From Aquabacter sp. (GTDB lineage: Bacteria > Pseudomonadota > Alphaproteobacteria > Rhizobiales > Xanthobacteraceae): 14,071 nucleotides of DNA. A program made the position numbers and the translations under genes. Under the pieces are notes generated by a model. It was given only the letters and a program-made list of their open reading frames with translations. It was not told the origin of the DNA and did not search any database. Positions 14,056 to 14,071 of this stretch are shown here, piece by piece; within the stretch, counting starts at the first letter, position 1, and the number at the start of each line of letters is the position of its first letter. The stretch covers positions 1 through 14,071 of the forward strand of contig JASBUY010000175.1 in NCBI GenBank assembly GCA_030147645.1, in the 5' to 3' direction.

Positions 14056-14071
14056 TCGGGGATTGAGCCTA

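Overview
This is a GC-rich window (mostly G/C at third codon positions) with a conserved chromosomal gene order. The order rnd-lptC-lptA-lptB-rpoN, the accD-folC pair, a long-form IlvD and an AccD with a degenerate zinc ribbon all point to an alphaproteobacterium of the Hyphomicrobiales. Xanthobacteraceae (Xanthobacter, Azorhizobium, Ancylobacter) is a plausible family, but that is inferred from protein character only; no marker gene was available to confirm it.

Layout, left to right. (1) 2-1735, plus: ilvD, whose 5' end lies outside the window. It meets a minus-strand bicupin dioxygenase-like gene (1773-2714) tail to tail across a perfect 11-bp hairpin. (2) 2715-2864: a repeat-rich regulatory gap. 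(3) 2865-3344, minus: a small secreted CVNH lectin-like protein made of two gapless repeats. (4) 3490-8466, plus: a lipopolysaccharide-export and sigma-54 block, namely short RNase D, lptC, lptA, lptB and rpoN. lptC and lptA overlap by ATGA, and a 339-bp gap separates lptA from lptB. (5) 8476-10730, minus: folC and accD, converging on rpoN with only 9 bp between stop codons. (6) 10933-12933, minus: an mgtC-family gene and, 6 bp downstream of it, a membrane protein that fuses six HdeD-like helices to a probable permuted papain-like cysteine peptidase or acyltransferase domain. (7) 13022-14017, minus: a Bug/TctC periplasmic solute-binding protein without transporter partners in the window.

How the genes work together. 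LptC, LptA and LptB are parts of one machine: LptB is the ATPase, LptC the inner-membrane anchor and LptA the periplasmic bridge that moves LPS to the outer membrane. rpoN follows lptB by the usual conserved linkage. AccD (malonyl-CoA for fatty acids) and FolC (folate polyglutamation) are a classic housekeeping pair. The accessory genes are the bicupin, the CVNH protein, the Bug protein and the MgtC/HdeD-peptidase pair.

The most interesting candidate is the MgtC/HdeD-peptidase pair: two envelope-stress-type membrane proteins in one apparent operon, one carrying a predicted Cys/His catalytic domain. I saw no tRNA, rRNA, CRISPR array, insertion sequence or phage gene. Several gene junctions carry perfect GC-rich hairpins without a U-tract.
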